A DNA stretch of 64,000 nt from Alphaproteobacteria bacterium (GTDB taxonomy: Bacteria > Pseudomonadota > Alphaproteobacteria > Ferrovibrionales > Ferrovibrionaceae): the NCBI GenBank assembly GCA_947473805.1, contig CANJGB010000014.1, positions 1 through 64,000 of the forward strand, written 5' to 3'. Below, one piece after another: positions 16,899-24,717 of this stretch. The notes beneath the pieces are model-generated. The model saw only the letters and a program-made list of their open reading frames with translations, was not told the origin of the DNA and searched no databases. Each line of letters opens with the position of its first letter. The first letter of the stretch is position 1. Position numbers and translations under genes: made by a program.

Positions 16899-18290
16899 CT
16901 ACTCGATCTCGCTGGCAGAACGGGCGCGACGGGCGCCCGGGAACAAGGCGATCAGATCGGCCAGCCGGGTCAACTCCACGGCCTCGATATTGTGGGGCGG
17001 GGTCAGCTTGCCAAGGCCCGGCATGATGGCGCGCCTGAAGCCCAGCTTGGCCGCTTCCTTCAGGCGCGCTTCCGCCTGCGACACCGGCCGCACCTCGCCA
17101 GCGAGCGAGATTTCGCCGAACAGCACCGTATGGTCGGGCACCGCCACGTCGGCGAGCGACGACAGCAAGGCCGCGGCGACCGCGAGGTCCGCCGCCGGTT
17201 CCTGGATGCGCAGGCCGCCCGCCACGTTCAGGTACACGTCATGGCCGCCAAATTTCAGGCCGCAGCGGGCGTCCAGCACCGCCAGGATCATCGACAGCCG
17301 CCCGGAATCCCAGCCCACCGCCGTGCGCCGCGGGGTTGCCAGCGGCGAGGGGGCAACCAGCGCCTGGATTTCGACCAGCAACGGCCGGCTGCCCTCGACA
17401 CCGGCAAACACCGCCGCGCCGCTTACCGGGCCGTCGCGGTCGCCGAGGAACAGGGCCGAGGGGTTGGACACTTCCGACAAGCCGGCGTCGGTCATGGCGA
17501 ACACGCCGATCTCGTCGGTCGCGCCGTAGCGGTTCTTCACGGCGCGCAGGATGCGGTACTGGTGGCCACGCTCGCCCTCGAAGTACAGCACGGTATCGAC
17601 CATGTGCTCGACTACGCGGGGGCCGGCGATCTGGCCGTCCTTGGTGACATGGCCGACCAGCAGCACCGCCGCGCCGGTCTCCTTGGCGTGGCGCACCAGT
17701 TCCTGCGAGCAGGCGCGAACCTGCGCCACGGTGCCGGGCGCCGAGTCGAGGTTGTCGGCATACATGGTCTGGATCGAATCGACGACCACCACGTCGGGCT
17801 GGGTGGCGTTCAGGCTGGTGATGATGTCGCGCAGGTTGGTGGCGCTGGCGACCTGGACCGGCGCATCGGCCAGGCCCAGGCGGCTGGCGCGCAGGCCAAT
17901 CTGCGCAACTGCCTCTTCGCCGGAGATGTAGGCGGCGTTGACGCCCCGCCGCGCCAGGGCGGCGGTCGCCTGCAGCAACAGGGTCGATTTGCCGATGCCG
18001 GGGTCGCCGCCGATCAGGATGGCCGAACCGGGAACCAGGCCGCCGCCCAGCACGCGGTCGAATTCCGGCAGGCCCGAAACGCGGCGTACGAGGGGTTCTG
18101 CCGAGTCGGCCGACAGCGGCGCGAACTTGACGATATTGCCCTTGCCGCCGGACAGCCCCTTGGGGATGGCCGCGCGGGCGGCTTCCTCGACAATGTGGTT
18201 CCAGCTGCCGCAGGAGTCGCAATGGCCCTGCCATTTGCGATACGTCGCGCCGCAGTCCTGGCAGACGAAGCGTTCCTGCGGCTTGGCCAA
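16899..18290 (-). CDS. radA: DNA repair protein RadA (Sms)
   Basis: 463 aa. N-terminal zinc finger C-x2-C...C-x2-C (Cys10, 13, 24, 27: FVCQDCGATYRKWQGHCDSC), RecA-like ATPase with Walker A GGDPGIGKST (94-103), the RadA-specific KNRYG motif and a Lon-type C-terminal domain (GGHDVYLNVAGGLRIQEPAA). RadA is a branch-migration helicase acting with RecA. First gene of the minus-strand operon; its promoter must lie in 18291-18421, shared with the divergent PNPOx-like gene. Confidence 0.97.
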   Translation of the reverse strand: MAKPQERFVCQDCGATYRKWQGHCDSCGSWNHIVEEAARAAIPKGLSGGKGNIVKFAPLSADSAEPLVRRVSGLPEFDRVLGGGLVPGSAILIGGDPGIGKSTLLLQATAALARRGVNAAYISGEEAVAQIGLRASRLGLADAPVQVASATNLRDIITSLNATQPDVVVVDSIQTMYADNLDSAPGTVAQVRACSQELVRHAKETGAAVLLVGHVTKDGQIAGPRVVEHMVDTVLYFEGERGHQYRILRAVKNRYGATDEIGVFAMTDAGLSEVSNPSALFLGDRDGPVSGAAVFAGVEGSRPLLVEIQALVAPSPLATPRRTAVGWDSGRLSMILAVLDARCGLKFGGHDVYLNVAGGLRIQEPAADLAVAAALLSSLADVAVPDHTVLFGEISLAGEVRPVSQAEARLKEAAKLGFRRAIMPGLGKLTPPHNIEAVELTRLADLIALFPGARRARSASEIE

Positions 18291-18421
18291 ATCGCGCCCT
18301 CGATTCCGATACGCCTGTTTACCCCGGCCGGGTTCCGGGCGGAAGCGAAGACCGCGCCGCCGGAACCCCGGCCGGGTCCTGCCGTTTCATACTTTCTGTC
18401 TTTTACTGATGAGGTTTACCA

Positions 18422-18901
18422 ATGGCGCACCAGCCGGACATTGCCCAGGTTTGGGAGCTGATTGAAAAAATCGGAATTTGCATGCTGACCACCCGCGAAG
18501 GCGAGGCGTTGCGTGCCCGCCCGATGTCGGCCCATGCCAAGCCGGACGAGAACGCGATCTATTTCCTGGCCGACGTGCGGCAGCACAAGGAAGAGATTAT
18601 CCGGCAGACGCCAAGCGTTGGCCTCGCATTCGCCGATAACGGCTCCTACAAATACGTTTCCGTCACCGGCCACGCGGAAATTTCGAACGACCGCGCCAAG
18701 ATCAAGGAATTGTGGTCCACCTGGGCCAAAGCCTGGTGGTCGGGTCCGGACGATCCGAACATCCGTCTGCTGCGCGTCGATCCCGTTGATGCCGAATACT
18801 GGGATAGCCCCGGCAAGATCATCAGCGGCATCAAGATGGGCGTGGCCGCCCTGACTGGCGAGCGGCCTGACCTCGGGCGTAACCGCAAGGTGGCCATGTA
18901 G
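18422..18901 (+). CDS. Pyridoxamine 5'-phosphate oxidase-like (general stress protein 26 type)
   Basis: 159 aa with the split-barrel flavin-binding fold: WELIEKIGICMLTTREGEAL, RARPMSAHAKPDENAIYFLA, then VGLAFADNGSYKYVSVTGHA and a C-terminal LLRVDPVDAEYWDSP strand. Proteins of this type bind FMN, FAD, F420 or haem and are often stress-related; the cofactor cannot be told by eye. Divergent from radA. It opens the plus-strand insertion between radA and the mla genes. Confidence 0.88.
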   Translation: MAHQPDIAQVWELIEKIGICMLTTREGEALRARPMSAHAKPDENAIYFLADVRQHKEEIIRQTPSVGLAFADNGSYKYVSVTGHAEISNDRAKIKELWSTWAKAWWSGPDDPNIRLLRVDPVDAEYWDSPGKIISGIKMGVAALTGERPDLGRNRKVAM

Positions 18902-18947
18902 AAGGGTCACGCAACCAAAATCGCGCCAGTACGTTGTAGCGCTCGAA

Positions 18948-18969
18948 GCCGGGGGAGGAATCCCCCGGC
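18948..18969 (+). other. Stem-loop in the leader of the PLD-like gene
   Basis: GCCGGGGG (18948-18955) and CCCCCGGC (18962-18969) form an 8-bp stem with loop AGGAAT, ending 13 bp before the ATG at 18983. The hairpin encloses GGGGGAGGA, a potential ribosome binding site, while GGGGA just after it could serve instead. There is no T tract, so it is not a classical terminator. It could affect translation initiation or mRNA stability. Confidence 0.5.
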
Positions 18970-18982
18970 GGGGACGCGACAG

Positions 18983-20359
18983 ATGGGCAAGACTGCGGCA
19001 TTTCTCTGCGGTGTGATACTGGTGGTGGCGCTGCTCTCGGGCTGCACCACGCCGCAATCACTCGAGGATCGTACGGAAGTGGGGGTGACGCCAAAGCTCA
19101 GCGGCGCGCGTGGGCCGTTAACCGCAGCGCGCAGCCGGGCGATCCTCGACAAATTGAGGGCGGAAGCGCCAGATGCCGACGTGCTGAAAAAACATCTCGC
19201 GTTCGAAGAGGCCGTGTCTGAGACGCCGCTCTCGACGGGCAACAAGGTCATCTTGTTGCGTGACGGGCCGGCGACATTTGCGGCCATTGCCGCATTGATC
19301 CGCGACGCGAAGAACCACATCAATCTCGAATACTTCATCATCGAGGATGTAGACCTCGAAGGAACCAAACTGTCCGATCTGCTGATTCAGAAGCGTCAGC
19401 AGGGCGTGCGGGTCAATCTGATCTACGACAGTTTCGGGTCGTCCTCGACACCCGACGAAATGTTCGCCCGCCTGCGCGACGCCGGCGTCAACATGGTGGC
19501 GTTCAATCCCGTCAGCGCATCGCTGAGCGGTTCGTCGTACTCCATAAATGATCGCGACCATCGCAAGATGCTGATCGTCGACGGTACCCGCGCAGTGACG
19601 GGTGGCATCAATCTCAGCGAGGTTTATTCCAGCAACCCGCTGCGCCGCCCGAAGGGCGCCGACGCCCCCACCGCATGGCGCGACACCGACATTGCCATCG
19701 AGGGTCCTGCCGTGGCCGAGATGCAGCGGCTGTTCATCCAGACGTGGACGTCGCAGAAGGGTGCCGTGATCGACCAGGAGGGCTTCTTCCCGCCACCGGT
19801 CGCGGCCGACGGTCAGGTCGTGCGGGTCATTGGCAGCGCGCCGGCCCAGGACCGGCCCATCTATTACATCACGCTGCTGTCGGCGATCCGCAGTGCCGAG
19901 ACGCGCATCTTCCTCACCACCGGCTACTTCGTGCCGCCGCGCGAGGCGCTGGAAGATTTGATCGCGGCGGCGCGCCGTGGCGTCGATGTGCAATTGCTGC
20001 TGCCCAGTCAGTCCGACTGGGGCCTGGCGCTGCACGCCGGGCGTTCGTACTACGCGCGCCTGCTGGAGGCGGGCGTGAAGATTTACGAACTGCGCGACGC
20101 AACCCTGCATTCCAAGACGGTGGTCATCGACGGCGTCTGGTCGGCCATCGGCTCATCGAATTTCGATACCCGCAGCGCCATGTTCAATGACGAGATCGAC
20201 CTGGTCATCCTCGGCAGGGAGACGGGCGAGGCGATGGAGGCCCTGTTTCAGGAAGATGTCGCCAATGCCGACCGCATCGATCCCAAGGTGTGGCGCGGCC
20301 GCTCCATCAGCCAGCGTGCGCATGAATTCTTCTCGCGCCTCTGGGCATATTGGCTCTGA
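18983..20359 (+). CDS. Phospholipase D / cardiolipin-synthase-like lipoprotein
   Basis: 458 aa. Lipoprotein signal with lipobox LLSGC (Cys21), then two PLD domains with complete HKD motifs: HRKMLIVD (His193, Lys195, Asp200) and HSKTVVID (His376, Lys378, Asp383), each followed by the usual GG/GSSNFDTRS segments. Similar to ClsC-type cardiolipin synthases and YmdC-like proteins, which transfer phosphatidyl groups. The lipoprotein anchor suggests it faces the periplasm. Second gene of the insertion that separates radA from the mla genes. Confidence 0.9.
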   Translation: MGKTAAFLCGVILVVALLSGCTTPQSLEDRTEVGVTPKLSGARGPLTAARSRAILDKLRAEAPDADVLKKHLAFEEAVSETPLSTGNKVILLRDGPATFAAIAALIRDAKNHINLEYFIIEDVDLEGTKLSDLLIQKRQQGVRVNLIYDSFGSSSTPDEMFARLRDAGVNMVAFNPVSASLSGSSYSINDRDHRKMLIVDGTRAVTGGINLSEVYSSNPLRRPKGADAPTAWRDTDIAIEGPAVAEMQRLFIQTWTSQKGAVIDQEGFFPPPVAADGQVVRVIGSAPAQDRPIYYITLLSAIRSAETRIFLTTGYFVPPREALEDLIAAARRGVDVQLLLPSQSDWGLALHAGRSYYARLLEAGVKIYELRDATLHSKTVVIDGVWSAIGSSNFDTRSAMFNDEIDLVILGRETGEAMEALFQEDVANADRIDPKVWRGRSISQRAHEFFSRLWAYWL

Positions 20360-20362
20360 TTA

Positions 20363-20407
20363 ATTATATCCGGATAATATTTACATTTAATTTTACCCGG
20401 ATATAAT
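20363..20407 (+). promoter_or_regulatory. Sigma-70-type promoter inside an 11-bp inverted repeat (DUF2239 gene)
   Basis: A -35 box TTTACA (20380-20385) and a perfect -10 TATAAT (20402-20407) lie 16 bp apart, about 20 bp before the ATG at 20428. The promoter is flanked and partly overlapped by exact inverted arms ATTATATCCGG (20363-20373) and CCGGATATAAT (20397-20407), so the -10 box is inside the right arm. A core TATCCGGATA (20367-20376) is itself palindromic. The geometry suits a repressor that blocks RNA polymerase. The tract is very AT-rich. Confidence 0.72.
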
Positions 20408-20427
20408 ATGAGTCTCTCGCGGAGACC

Positions 20428-21024
20428 ATGATGACCGACGCCCCTGCTACTACCTACACGGCTTTTGACGGGTTTACCCGGATCGCCAATGGCCCGCTGG
20501 CGACTGTCGCCCTTGCCGTCAAAAGGTTCGTCGAGGACCGGCAGGCCTTCACCCCGCTGACCTTCGACGACACCACCGGCAAAGTATTCGACCTGGACTT
20601 GAGTGGCCCGGAAGAACTGGTCCTGGCCCGGGTGGAGCCGCAGCACCTCGCAGCAGAGGTTCGCCCACGCGGTCGCCCGAAGCTCGGGGTGGTCGCTCGC
20701 GAAGTAACGCTATTGCCGCGGCACTGGGATTGGCTCGCGCGACAACCCGGCGGCGCCTCGGTGGCGCTCCGCAAGCTGGTCGAGGCGGCCCGGCGTGAAA
20801 GCGCGGACAAGATGCGCAATCGTGAGGCCGTCGAGGCCGCCTACCGCTTCATGTCGGCGGTGGCGGGCGATCTGCCAGGCTTCGAGGAAGCCATCCGGGC
20901 GCTCTTTGCACATGACATGAAGGGATTTGCCGAGCGTATCGCGGCGTGGCCTGACGACGTGCGCGACTATGCGATGAAGCTGGCGGTTCCCGCCAATGAA
21001 GACGCGGTCGCTAACGCGCTCTAG
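20428..21024 (+). CDS. DUF2239 family protein
   Basis: 198 aa, cytosolic, no membrane segment. Carries the family pattern YTAFDGFTRIANGPLATVAL, FDDTTGKVFDLDL, and the conserved RGRPKLGVVAREVTLLPRHW followed by ARQPGGASVALRKLVEAARR. The RGRPKLGV-REVTLLP block resembles the DNA-binding region of proteins that regulate small-molecule pathways, but function is unknown. It is the only gene in its stretch with such a strong AT-rich promoter. Its last bases overlap, tail to tail, the end of mlaF on the other strand. Confidence 0.85.
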   Translation: MMTDAPATTYTAFDGFTRIANGPLATVALAVKRFVEDRQAFTPLTFDDTTGKVFDLDLSGPEELVLARVEPQHLAAEVRPRGRPKLGVVAREVTLLPRHWDWLARQPGGASVALRKLVEAARRESADKMRNREAVEAAYRFMSAVAGDLPGFEEAIRALFAHDMKGFAERIAAWPDDVRDYAMKLAVPANEDAVANAL

Positions 21025-21812
21025 GCGCGCCGCACTTCCATCCGGATCGGGCCGTCGGCACGGCCGTTGATGAACTGGTCGACATAGTCGTTGCCTGAAT
21101 GGTCGACCTCGGCCACCGCGCCTTCCCAGACGATCTTGCCCTTGTAGATCATGGCGACGCGGTCGGCGATCTTGCGCGCCGAGGCCATGTCGTGGGTGAT
21201 CGACAGCGTGGTGGCGCCCAGGCGCTGCACGCACGCCTTGATCAGGTCATTGATGACGTCGGCCATGATCGGGTCGAGACCGGTGGTCGGCTCGTCGAAG
21301 AAGATGATCTCGGGCTCGGCCGCGATGGCGCGGGCCAGCGCCACCCGCTTCTGCATGCCGCCGGAGAGTTCGGCAGGGCTGAGATTACCCACATCCGCGT
21401 TGAGGCCAACCTGGGCCAGCTTGTCGAGCGCGACCTTCTTGGCCGCGCCACGGTCCATGCCGCGGCCTTGGATCAGACCGAAGGCGACGTTTTCCCAGAC
21501 CTTCAAACTATCGAACAGGGCCGAGCCCTGAAACAGCATGCCGAACTTGCGCAGGACCTTTTCGCGGTCCTTCGGGCTCATGCCGATGACCTCGTCGCCA
21601 TCGACCTTGATCGAGCCCTTTTCCGGCTTGAGCAGGCCCAGCACGCATTTCAGCATGACCGACTTGCCGGTGCCCGAACCGCCGATCACCACGACCGACT
21701 GGCCGCGCGGCACGTCGAGCGTCAGTCCATCGAGCACGACCTTCGATCCGAAACGTTTCTGCACGTCGCGCATCGCGATCTTCGGCACGGCGGTGCTCAC
21801 GGTTTCGCTCAT
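21021..21812 (-). CDS. mlaF: Phospholipid ABC transporter ATP-binding protein MlaF
   Basis: 263 aa ATPase: Walker A GGSGTGKS (44-51), Q-loop in FGMLFQGSALFD, signature LSGGMQKRVALARAI and Walker B IIFFDEPTTGLDPI. The closest family is MlaF/Ttg2A, the cytosolic ATPase of the Mla system that traffics phospholipids between membranes. It overlaps mlaE by 4 bp. The substrate-binding MlaD and the other Mla parts are not adjacent, so they must lie elsewhere. Confidence 0.92.
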   Translation of the reverse strand: MSETVSTAVPKIAMRDVQKRFGSKVVLDGLTLDVPRGQSVVVIGGSGTGKSVMLKCVLGLLKPEKGSIKVDGDEVIGMSPKDREKVLRKFGMLFQGSALFDSLKVWENVAFGLIQGRGMDRGAAKKVALDKLAQVGLNADVGNLSPAELSGGMQKRVALARAIAAEPEIIFFDEPTTGLDPIMADVINDLIKACVQRLGATTLSITHDMASARKIADRVAMIYKGKIVWEGAVAEVDHSGNDYVDQFINGRADGPIRMEVRRA

Positions 21813-22585
21813 TTGCCGGCGAAGAAAAGTTCGGTGATGAAGTAGTCGGCCGTCAGGATCAGGATCGAGGACCAGACCACGGCGTCCGTCGTCGCCTTGC
21901 CCACGCCCTGTGCGCCACCCTTCGAATGAAAGCCGTGGTAGCAGCCCATCAGCGCGACGATGAAGCCGAACACCGCCGCCTTGACCAGGCCGGACACCAC
22001 GTCGACGGTTTCCATGAAGTCGAAGGTGTTCTTCAGGTAGGTGCCCGAATTGAAACCCAGCTTGTGGGTGCCGATCAGGTAGCCGCCCATGACGCCGATG
22101 ATGTCGGCAATCAGGATCAGCAGGGGCAGGGTGAGTGTCGCGGCGATGATGCGCGGCGCCACCAGGTACTTGAACGGGTTGGTCGACAGGGTGGTCAGCG
22201 CGTCGATCTGCTCGGTCACGCGCATGGTGCCGATTTCGGCGGCCAGCGCCGAGGCAACCCGGCCGGCGACCATGAGGCCGCCCAGAACGGGGCCCAGTTC
22301 GCGCGTAATGCCGATGACGACGATCGAGGCAACGGCACTCTCGGCATTGAAGCGCGCCGAGCCGATGTAGATCTGCAGTGCCAGCACCATGCCGGTGAAC
22401 AGGGCGGTGAGGCCCACGACGGGCAGCGAGAACCAGCCGATCGCCAGCATCTGGCGCATGATCAGGCGCAGGTAGATGGGCGGCAGGAAACTGTGGCTGA
22501 CCGAACTGGCGGTGAAGCGCGACAGCCGCCCGGTCTGGGCCAGGAATTCGAGCGTTACATGGCCGATGACGGCGAGAGGATTCAC
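21809..22585 (-). CDS. mlaE: Phospholipid ABC transporter permease MlaE
   Basis: 258 aa, chosen from a GTG at 22585 whose GTGA overlaps the alr stop; the longer frame to 22813 lies within alr. Five or so membrane helices with the MlaE landmarks: GWFSLPVVGLTALFTGMVLA, VGLGTMRVTEQIDALTTL (here GTMRVTEQIDALTTL) and GAVVW-type tail ending YFITELFFAGK. MlaE is the inner-membrane permease of the Mla phospholipid transporter. Translationally coupled to alr and mlaF by 4-bp overlaps. Confidence 0.92.
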   Translation of the reverse strand: MNPLAVIGHVTLEFLAQTGRLSRFTASSVSHSFLPPIYLRLIMRQMLAIGWFSLPVVGLTALFTGMVLALQIYIGSARFNAESAVASIVVIGITRELGPVLGGLMVAGRVASALAAEIGTMRVTEQIDALTTLSTNPFKYLVAPRIIAATLTLPLLILIADIIGVMGGYLIGTHKLGFNSGTYLKNTFDFMETVDVVSGLVKAAVFGFIVALMGCYHGFHSKGGAQGVGKATTDAVVWSSILILTADYFITELFFAGK

Positions 22586-23688
22586 TGTTTGCCGCCTACA
22601 TAGTGACGTACGAAGCGCCGGCCCAGCCGCGTCAGCAATTCGTATTCGATGGTGCCGGCGCGGTTCGCCGCTTCGCGCAACGAGGCTGCGCCGCCAAGCA
22701 CCGTGACCCAGGCGCCGGGCAGGGCAAGGTCGCGCGGCACGGCGCTGACGTCGAGGGTGATGAGATCCATTGAGACGCGTCCTACCAGCGGCACGCGGTA
22801 CGTGTCGAGCCAAGCATCGGCATTGCTGGAAAAGCCCCGCAGGAAACCATCGGCATAACCTACCGGAACAGTGGCAATCCGCCCCGGACCGCCGACGCGA
22901 TGGGTCGCACCGTAGCCAACGGTCATGGGGGTGTCAACGTCGCGCACCTGCAGGATTCTTGCTTTTAAATGAACCACTTGGGTCATGCCGCCGGGGCCGT
23001 GCGGGGCGTTGTCGGGCAGCGGGTCGACGCCGTACAGGCCAATGCCGGGACGCACCAGGTCGAAAGTGTAATCCTGGCCGAGATAGATGCCGGCGGAATT
23101 GGCCAGGCTGGCCGGTGCCGCCGGCAGCAATGTCCGCAGGTGGCGGAAAAGCGCGAGTTGCGCCGGGTTCTTCGGGTGGTCGCGTTCCTCGGCGCAGGCC
23201 AGATGGCTCATCACCAGCATGATCTCGATGCCGGCAAGACGGGCCGGTTCGGCATGCAGCCGCTCGATGTCGCTCGCCGCAAGGCCCAGCCGGTTCATCC
23301 CGGTGTCGATGTTGATAACGGCGCGGCCGCCGCCACCGAGGCGCCACCGTTCTATCTGGTCCAGCGACCCCAGCGCCGGAACCAGCCGGTTCTGCCGGTA
23401 CAGCGCCTCGGCGCCTTCGCTGAGGCCGTGGAGCACGACGATGGCGGTATCGGGCAGCGCCGCGCGCAATTCGACCCCTTCGCCGACATGGGCGACGAAG
23501 AAGGTCGTACACCCGGCCGCGGCCAGCGCCGTCGCCACCGGCACGGCGCCCAGGCCATAGGCATCGGCCTTGACCACGGCGGCGCAGGCGGCGGGCGCGG
23601 CGCGGCGCGCCAGCGCGCGCCAGTTCGCCACGATGGCGTCGAGGTCGATGGTCAGACGGGTGTCGGGAAAGGCTTCGGTCATGCGCAC
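22582..23688 (-). CDS. alr: Alanine racemase
   Basis: 368 aa. PLP-dependent fold type III enzyme converting L- to D-alanine for peptidoglycan. The PLP lysine is Lys40 in AAVVKADAYGLGAVPV, and the C-terminal domain has VGYGATHRVGGPGRIATVPV and the Met-x2-Asp loop VSMDLITLDVSA. Standard length. First gene of the alr-mlaE-mlaF run; the first in-frame ATG was used, 6 bp after another candidate. Confidence 0.95.
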   Translation of the reverse strand: MRMTEAFPDTRLTIDLDAIVANWRALARRAAPAACAAVVKADAYGLGAVPVATALAAAGCTTFFVAHVGEGVELRAALPDTAIVVLHGLSEGAEALYRQNRLVPALGSLDQIERWRLGGGGRAVINIDTGMNRLGLAASDIERLHAEPARLAGIEIMLVMSHLACAEERDHPKNPAQLALFRHLRTLLPAAPASLANSAGIYLGQDYTFDLVRPGIGLYGVDPLPDNAPHGPGGMTQVVHLKARILQVRDVDTPMTVGYGATHRVGGPGRIATVPVGYADGFLRGFSSNADAWLDTYRVPLVGRVSMDLITLDVSAVPRDLALPGAWVTVLGGAASLREAANRAGTIEYELLTRLGRRFVRHYVGGKQ

Positions 23689-23733
23689 GCTGTTTCCCGG
23701 CCAGTGTACACCGGCCGGGGCGGGGCCGGGGAC

Positions 23734-24531
23734 CTACAGTTCGGCCGGCACCGGAAGCCCGCGGAAGCCGACCAGCAGCCGGTTGACGTTCTGGCCGTCG
23801 GTCGAGAATGGCAGGATCAGGCGGGCATAGGCGGTTCGCACGTCGCGGCTGCGCAGGATGACTTGGTGGTAGCTGGGCGCGGCGCTGATCTTGGCGCGGT
23901 AATAATCGGCCATCAGGACGCGCGAGATGATGGGCGTGTTGTGCTGGCCCATCGACATGCCGGAAATATCTTCGTCAAACACCCGGCCGGACGCGTGCAG
24001 CTCGATGGTGAAGCGGCTGGCATCGGTGGCGCTAACATCAACCACATTGAAACTGCCCAGCAGGCCGAAATCGCGCACCAGAAGGGGATTGAAGGCGGTG
24101 AAGCGGGGCACGATGCCGCTGGCCAGGCTGTTCCAATGGTCCAGCAGCAGGCGCAGTCCCTTTTCGCGCAGCTGGACATTGGCGAGTGTCAGCTTGCGCC
24201 GGATGATCAGGTTGCCGGCTTCGTCGACCAGGCCGGTTTCGAACTCGGGATCGTCGTCCGGGGGCGGCGCCGTAAAGTCCTCGGCCGGCCGGCGCAGGGC
24301 GTCGTGCCTCAGGTAAACCACATTGTCGCCGCCGCGCCGCGCGGCAGGGCCGGCGGGCTGGGGAAAACGGTGCAGGCAGTTGTTGGTGAGCGGACATGTG
24401 CCGCTGTCCTGGCAGCGGTAGGCGGCGCTTTCGATTTCCTCCGCCGCCGCGCGCTCGTGCAATTGCTGCAGGCGCAGCAGGGCGCTGGTGACAAACATGG
24501 ACTCGCAATGATCGTAGACCGCGATCGGCAC
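23734..24531 (-). CDS. PAS_5-type domain protein with a cysteine-bearing N-terminus
   Basis: 265 aa from the GTG at 24531, preferred for the GAGGGGG ribosome binding site just upstream; an in-frame start at 24591 is the alternative. The C-terminal half (about 130-265) matches the alphaproteobacterial PAS_5 pattern: LLLDHWNSLASGIVPRF, FNVVDVSATDASRFTIEL, VFDEDISGM and ARLILPFSTDGQNVNRLL. The N-terminal half has two cysteines in CQDSGTCPLTNNC, of unknown role. No output domain is seen. A second PAS_5 protein lies at 62.7 kb. Sensing function is inferred. Confidence 0.75.
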   Translation of the reverse strand: MPIAVYDHCESMFVTSALLRLQQLHERAAAEEIESAAYRCQDSGTCPLTNNCLHRFPQPAGPAARRGGDNVVYLRHDALRRPAEDFTAPPPDDDPEFETGLVDEAGNLIIRRKLTLANVQLREKGLRLLLDHWNSLASGIVPRFTAFNPLLVRDFGLLGSFNVVDVSATDASRFTIELHASGRVFDEDISGMSMGQHNTPIISRVLMADYYRAKISAAPSYHQVILRSRDVRTAYARLILPFSTDGQNVNRLLVGFRGLPVPAEL

Positions 24532-24650
24532 ACTACTTCCCCCTCGGGATGCATGCCCACACGGCGACCTTCGAGCCACTGTGTGAATCATTCCCCCGAT
24601 CAGAAGTCTATGGATGCGAAAGTTGTTTGCCTAGTGCCCAACGACTTTTC

Positions 24651-24672
24651 GGCAAAAGCAGCCCTTGGCTGC
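24651..24672 (-). terminator. Rho-independent terminator downstream of dnaB
   Basis: On the minus strand GCAGCC-AAG-GGCTGC (24658-24672) forms a 6-bp GC stem with a 3-base loop, followed by TTTT (24654-24657) and GCC. It lies 46 bp past the dnaB stop. Short but well formed. Confidence 0.6.
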
Positions 24673-24717
24673 GTCTTGATTGACGCCGCCGATATTGCTT
24701 ATGTGAAAATCCTGAGA

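Noticed and set aside
18948-18969. Terminator for the PNPOx-like gene
   Set aside because: The stem is strong, but no T tract follows and it lies close to the next start codon, so a leader element is more likely.
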